NCBI GenBank assembly: GCA_028583605.1
Contig: CM053335.1
Location: 17,386,553 to 17,450,552, forward strand
Direction: 5' to 3'
Length of the DNA: 64,000 nucleotides
Source: Dastarcus helophoroides
Lineage: Eukaryota > Arthropoda > Insecta > Coleoptera > Bothrideridae
Position 1 is the first letter of the stretch. Each line of letters begins with the position of its first letter. The notes under the pieces are model-generated. The model was not told the origin of the DNA, did not search any database, and was given only the letters and a program-made list of their open reading frames with translations. Shown one piece after another: positions 59,041-64,000 of this stretch. Made by a program: the position numbers and the translations under genes.

Positions 59041-59720
59041 CTTAAATTCGAAATTACGAAATTATTATATTGCCACGAATTGAATTTGAAGGTAAGAGTA
59101 ATACAGAGCATTTTTATTACACAAACAACGTGAGCAAAGTATTCCAAAACATTTTTCATACCACTAAACTGGTATATTAAGACAAAACGCGAAATTATCC
59201 TCACCTTAAAAATGCCCTGAGGGAGTAATAAAAGTGATGCCAAAATTAAAAAGACGTGGAACTTAGAACAAATTACGCCCAAATACCCTGCTCTTTTCTA
59301 AATGCCGGGATATTAGCTCAAAAGATGACAAATTTAAGGAATTTTATTACACTAAAATACGCAGTCTTGAATTGAACCAAGAAAAAATCCAACTCGCTGG
59401 CAAACGAAATTTCGCAACATCTCCACACCTCCAAGCCTTTTGTAGTTATTGTTTGACTAGAGGATGATTTATAAAGCTAGTTTCTGTTTTCATCCCTTCC
59501 CTGAAATAGCAACTTTACGCCTTGGAACAACACTCGCCATTTTGTGCTTATTTAACACCGAAATTAGGTCAGTTTAGACAGGGTACGAGTTTCTTGCAAC
59601 AATCAAGTTCTTGTATATCTTACCATCAGATTATAACTTGCGGTAGATAACGTGAAAATTTAATAAATAAATGCAAGCTAATAAATACTTGAAGAGAGTG
59701 TGATAAAACAGTAAAACCTT
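59041..59720. other. Single-copy spacer
   Basis: About 0.7 kb without repeats or a recognisable gene, separating two blocks of the same array family. A 90-aa minus-strand frame (59010-59282) begins in repeat DNA and has no recognised domain. Confidence 0.4.
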
Positions 59721-62290
59721 ACAAAAAATTGCATTTCTGGGGACAATTCGAACCTTTGGGAAAAATTCTAACTAATAAGTCGTGCAAGTTATGACAAACC
59801 AAAACTTTACAAAGAGGTTGCAATTTTGAGCTTTTGGCACAAATTCGCATTTGTGGGGAAAATTCAAACTTTTAGGAAAAATTCGAACCTGTGGGAAAAA
59901 TTCGAACTTTTGGGAAAAATCAAATTTGGAAAAAATTCAAATTCTTGGGAACAGTTTCGAACATTTAAAAAAAAATTGAAATTTTCTGAAGAAATGCAAG
60001 TTTGGGAAAATTCGAACCTTTGGGAAAAATTCTAACTAGTAAATCTTGGAAATTCTAACATTCAGAACTTTATAATTTTGAAAAATTTTTGAACTTTTCG
60101 AACAAATTTAAACTTTTGGGAATAATTCAAACTTTTGAGAAAAATTCGAACCTGTGGGAAAAATTCGAACTTATGGGAAACATTAAAATTTTTGGGGAAA
60201 AAATCAACTTCTTAGAAAAAAATCAATACATTAAATAAAAAAATTAAAATTTTTGGAAGAAATGCAATTTTGGGGAAATTTGAACCATTGGAAAAAGTTC
60301 TAACTAGTAGATCTTGGAAATTATAACAAAATTCAAAATTTTATTAAGAATTTTGGAGAAGATCTAAATCTTTGGAAAAAATTCAAACTTTTGGGAAAAA
60401 TTCGAACGTTTGGGAAAAATTCAAACTTGTGGGAAAAATTCGAACCTGTGGGAAAAATTCAAACTTTTGGAAAAAATCAAATTTTTGGGAACAGTTTCGT
60501 ACATTTAAAAATAAATTGAAATTTTATGAAGAAATGAAGTTTGGGAAAATTTGAACTTGTGGGAAAAATTCGAACCTGTGGGAAAAATTCAAATTTTAGA
60601 AAAAATCAAATTTTTGGGAACAGTTTCGTACATTAAAAATAAATTGAAATTTTATGAAGAAATGAAGTTTGGGAAAATTCGAACCTTTGGGAAAAATTCT
60701 AACAAGTAAATCTTAGAAATTCTAACAAAGTTCAGAACTTTGTTAAGAATTTTAAGAAAAATTTAAGCTTTTAGAAAAAAATTAAATTTTTGGAAATAAT
60801 TCGAACTTTTGGGAAAAATTCGAACTTGTGGGAAAAATTCGAACTTATGGGAAAAATTTAAATTTTTGAGAAAAAATCAACTTCTTAGAAAAAACTCAAT
60901 ACATTGAGAAAAAAATTAAAATTGTTGGGAGAAATGCAATTTTGGGTAAATTTGAACCATTGGAAAAAGTTCTACCTAGTAGATCTTGGAAATTATGACA
61001 TAATTCAAAACATTATTAAAAATTTTGGGAAAGATCTATACCTTTGGAAAAAATTCAAACTTTTGGAAAAAATTTAAACGTTTGGGAAAAATTCGAACTG
61101 TGGGAATAATTCGAACCTGTGGAAAAAATTCGAACTTTTGGGAAAAATCAAACTTGGAAAAATTCAAATTCTTGGAAACAGTTTCCAACATTTAAAAAAA
61201 AATTGAAATTTTATGAAGAAATGCAAGTTTGGGAAAATTCGAACCTTTGGGAAAAATTCTAACTGTAAAGAATTTTGAGAAAAATTAAAGCTTTTAGAAA
61301 AAATTTAAACTTTTGGAAATAATTCGAACTTTTGGGAAAAATTCGAACCTGTGGGAAAAATTAGAACTTGTGGGAAAAATTAAAATTTTCAGGAAAAAAT
61401 CAACTTTTTAGGAAAAACTCAATACATTAAGTAAAAAATCAAATTTTAGGAAGTATTTTGGGGAAGAACTAAACCTTTGGAAAAAAAATCAATCAAATCA
61501 AAACAATTCGAACATATGGGAAAAATTCTAACTTTTGGGAAAAATCAAACTTGGGAAAAATTTAAATTTTTGGGAACAGTTTCGTACATTAAAAAAAATG
61601 AAATTTTATGAAGAAATATAATTTGGGAAAATTCGAACTTTTGGGAAAAATTCTAACTAGTAAATCTTGGAAATTTTAACAAAATTCAGAACTTTATAAG
61701 GAATTTTGGAAAAAAATTTAACTTTTAAAATAATATTCAAATTTTTGGAAATAAATCAAACTTTTGGGAAAAATTCGAACTTGTGGGAAAAATTTGAACT
61801 TGTGGGAAAAATTCAAACTTTTGGGAAAAATCAAACTTGGGAAAAATTAAAATTTATGGAAACAATTTCGTACATTTAAAAAAAATTGAAATTTTATGAA
61901 GAAGTGTAAGTTTGGGAAAATTCGAGCCTTTGGGAAAAATTCTAACTAGTAAATCTTGGAGATTCTAACAAATTCAGAACTTTATAAAGAATTTTGAGAA
62001 AAATCTAAGCTTTTAGAAAAAATTTAAACTTTTGGAAATAATTCGAACTTTTGGGAAAAATTCGAACCCGTGGGAAAATTTTGAACTTGTGGGAAACATT
62101 CGAACTTGTGGGAAAAATTCGAACTCTTGGGAAAAATTCAAATTTTCGGGAAAAAATTTAATACTTTTAGAACAACTTTAGGATTCTAAAAAATATGCAA
62201 TTTAGGGAGAATTCGAACCTTTAGAAAAGATCCTAACTGATAAAACTTGGAAATTATGAAAAAATTCAAAACTTTATAAAAGTTGGAAGT
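59721..62290 (+). repeat. 19-bp GGGAAAAATTCGAAC array, diverged block
   Basis: Units read GGGAAAAATTCGAACTTTT, with CCTGT and CTTGT variants. Higher-order landmarks are ACTAGTAAATCTTGGAAATTC (near 60046, 60703, 61656 and 61945), GGAACAGTTTCGTACATT (near 60488, 60618 and 61574) and ACTAGTAGATCTTGGAAATTA (60306, 60977). The two kinds of landmark alternate in the first part, suggesting fusion of two related higher-order units. Confidence 0.88.
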
Positions 62291-64000
62291 TTACAGAGTT
62301 GGAACTCCGATAGCGATCACGCGGTTTTTTTCATTTTATTACTAGAGCGACATATTCTATTAATTTTAGAGCGTGTTGGTAACGCAACATTAGCGTGAGA
62401 GCGACGCGAAATCATAAGAAAATGTTCAACGCGTCTAAAAATGTTTTCACTTTAAAAATTGAAAGGACGTGGGTTATTAAACACATACGTTAATTGTTCC
62501 TAAGTTTAATGGTCGAACAAAATCTAGAGAATTGTAGATTTTAGATTCAGAAATAGATAGAAGTATCTAATTATGACATAAATTTGTCGCTCTAGTATTT
62601 TGGAATTAAAAGCCAGGTCCATTCAATTAACAGAACGAGTTAGTTCGTTAGAGTAGAAGTCGAAAAACAAAGGAACTACTAATGCATTAAGGTGTAAGAG
62701 CCGTTTGGTTGTTTTATAATTTGATGTTCCAATGCATTCGCCTTGCAGTCGCGTCGCAAATTCTCTCTAATTTAAATAGAATTTCGAGTGTTTCCTTAAA
62801 TAGTCCGCTGAAGTGTTCAATTTATGGTCTGTAGCTTTTAGAACCCTTTGAAGCGATCACTAAAAATAATTCACCCTCTTATAATTTAACGGCGGACACT
62901 CGGTGCCAACTGATTTACTTCCTGTTAAGAGCTCTATTAAAAATCGATTTTACCACTTGTATGTATGTTGCAGGTTTCCAATATTTTACGAAATACGAAG
63001 AACACTTGAAAAAGAAACGTAGTGCTGTCAGAACAACAACAAAAAATAAGTTAATCGAGCATTCTCAGACCAAGAAAAATGTTCGAAACGTTAACTCTAA
63101 TTGTAAGAACTATTTATTTTTAGTTTCAACTAGCCCAGTTTTAGTATAATTTAAGACGAGTTAATAAGGATCCAAAATAAAAAAGAATTACGATGTAACT
63201 AAAGTAAGGTCACCGTAGTGAAGTAACTTTATTGTATTATGGGTTGCATCATAGTAAAAGCCAAGCGCCCTCGGCGTGACATGAGCTTAGATAACTTAAC
63301 AAATACTGTCATTTAAATGTCCTCGCACTCGTGTTACAGTTGAAAATCTTTACAAACAACAACCACCGTATAAAAAACAAGAACTTTGCAAGATTAAGAT
63401 GATATATTTTTCGACAAATATCGCGAACAAATTGCCCATGAATTTCCTCAGTTTCTGGGGACGCTGCTAAATGCTCTTGTTTTTTTAGTTTGTCGCGTTT
63501 TTGCCCTCAACATCTTTAATCGTAGGTAACAAATGAGTCCGAAATTTCAATGGCGGGGGGGAGTTACCCACGGAAAAGCGTTGCATAAAATTTAAATGGA
63601 GCGGAAGGAATTTACAAGATCTTTAGTGTCTGGCCTCCTTCAGGCAATGATTAACGACGGATTTCTTCCGCTTCAAGAACCGATTTTAGTTTCTCCAGTA
63701 AAATCAGTTTGTCCCGTCGCGAAAACTAAGGCGAGCGTCGGCAAACCTTTGATTTTATGACCGTAATTTTAAGCCGGCCGTCTGCAACTTTAAATCTAAG
63801 TTTTATTTTTACACCCTTTTGTTTTACTTAGTATTTTAAGGGTTGGAAGCGCCTTCGACCAATCGTAAAGGTATGGGTTTTACTTTTTACAAGTTTGCAA
63901 CATTTGCCTTAATGGCGACATTGATTTAATGGTGTCTTCGACTTCCGGAAGCTTGAATGATAGCTCCTGCTTTTATCCTTCTAATGCAGACAAATTACAG
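62291..64000. other. Single-copy region at the right edge
   Basis: Ordinary composition, no recognised gene. A 62-aa frame at 62961-63149 follows TGTATGTATGTTGCAG at its upstream edge, which could be a splice acceptor. With no donor, partner exon or domain it is only a weak hint of an exon. Confidence 0.35.

Overview
The window is AT-rich animal DNA with no recognisable cellular gene. It looks like intergenic or deep intronic sequence from an arthropod, most likely an insect. Reasons: a decayed Jockey-type non-LTR retrotransposon, hAT-type elements with 8-bp target duplications, a Gypsy-like solo LTR with an insect-style TATA plus TCAGT initiator, degenerate tRNA-like sequences, and very large satellite and microsatellite fields. 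I cannot place the order or species from sequence alone. Most long open frames are by-products of repeats.

Layout. 0.4-6.7 kb: a dimeric repeat (about 0.66 kb period) split by two insertions, a 1.3-kb foldback-rich segment holding a small hAT MITE, and a 2.7-kb TG...CA element with a GTAC duplication. 6.7-8.8 kb: mostly single-copy. 8.8-16.3 kb: a satellite whose units alternate in orientation, so it is palindromic at many scales, with one 105-bp insertion that is itself a hairpin. 16.3-19.2 kb: single-copy DNA and short dispersed repeats. 19.2-21.6 kb: a satellite of about 480 bp. 21.6-31.8 kb: a giant inverted repeat with arms of 3.2 and 3.7 kb around a 3.3-kb loop; each arm carries a pyrimidine/purine field over 2 kb long. 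31.8-33.4 kb: another T-rich array. 33.4-39.1 kb: dispersed repeats and a Jockey reverse transcriptase pseudogene cut by a hAT element. 39.1-40.9 kb: a 15-bp TTCGAA array. 42.7-45.8 kb: a 16-bp TTTTTTAATTTGACTA array. 49.3-51.9 kb: a 19/38-bp TTCGAATTTTTCCC array. 52.7-54.0, 56.6-59.0 and 59.7-62.3 kb: arrays of the same 19-bp family in the opposite orientation, the middle one interrupted by a solo LTR. The rest is single-copy DNA.

There is no gene system or operon here. What the sequence records is a layered history: satellites formed and expanded, mobile elements inserted (several with empty sites visible in neighbouring satellite copies), and inverted duplications built large cruciform- and triplex-prone structures. 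All boundaries were read by eye; those marked approximate may be off by tens of bases.
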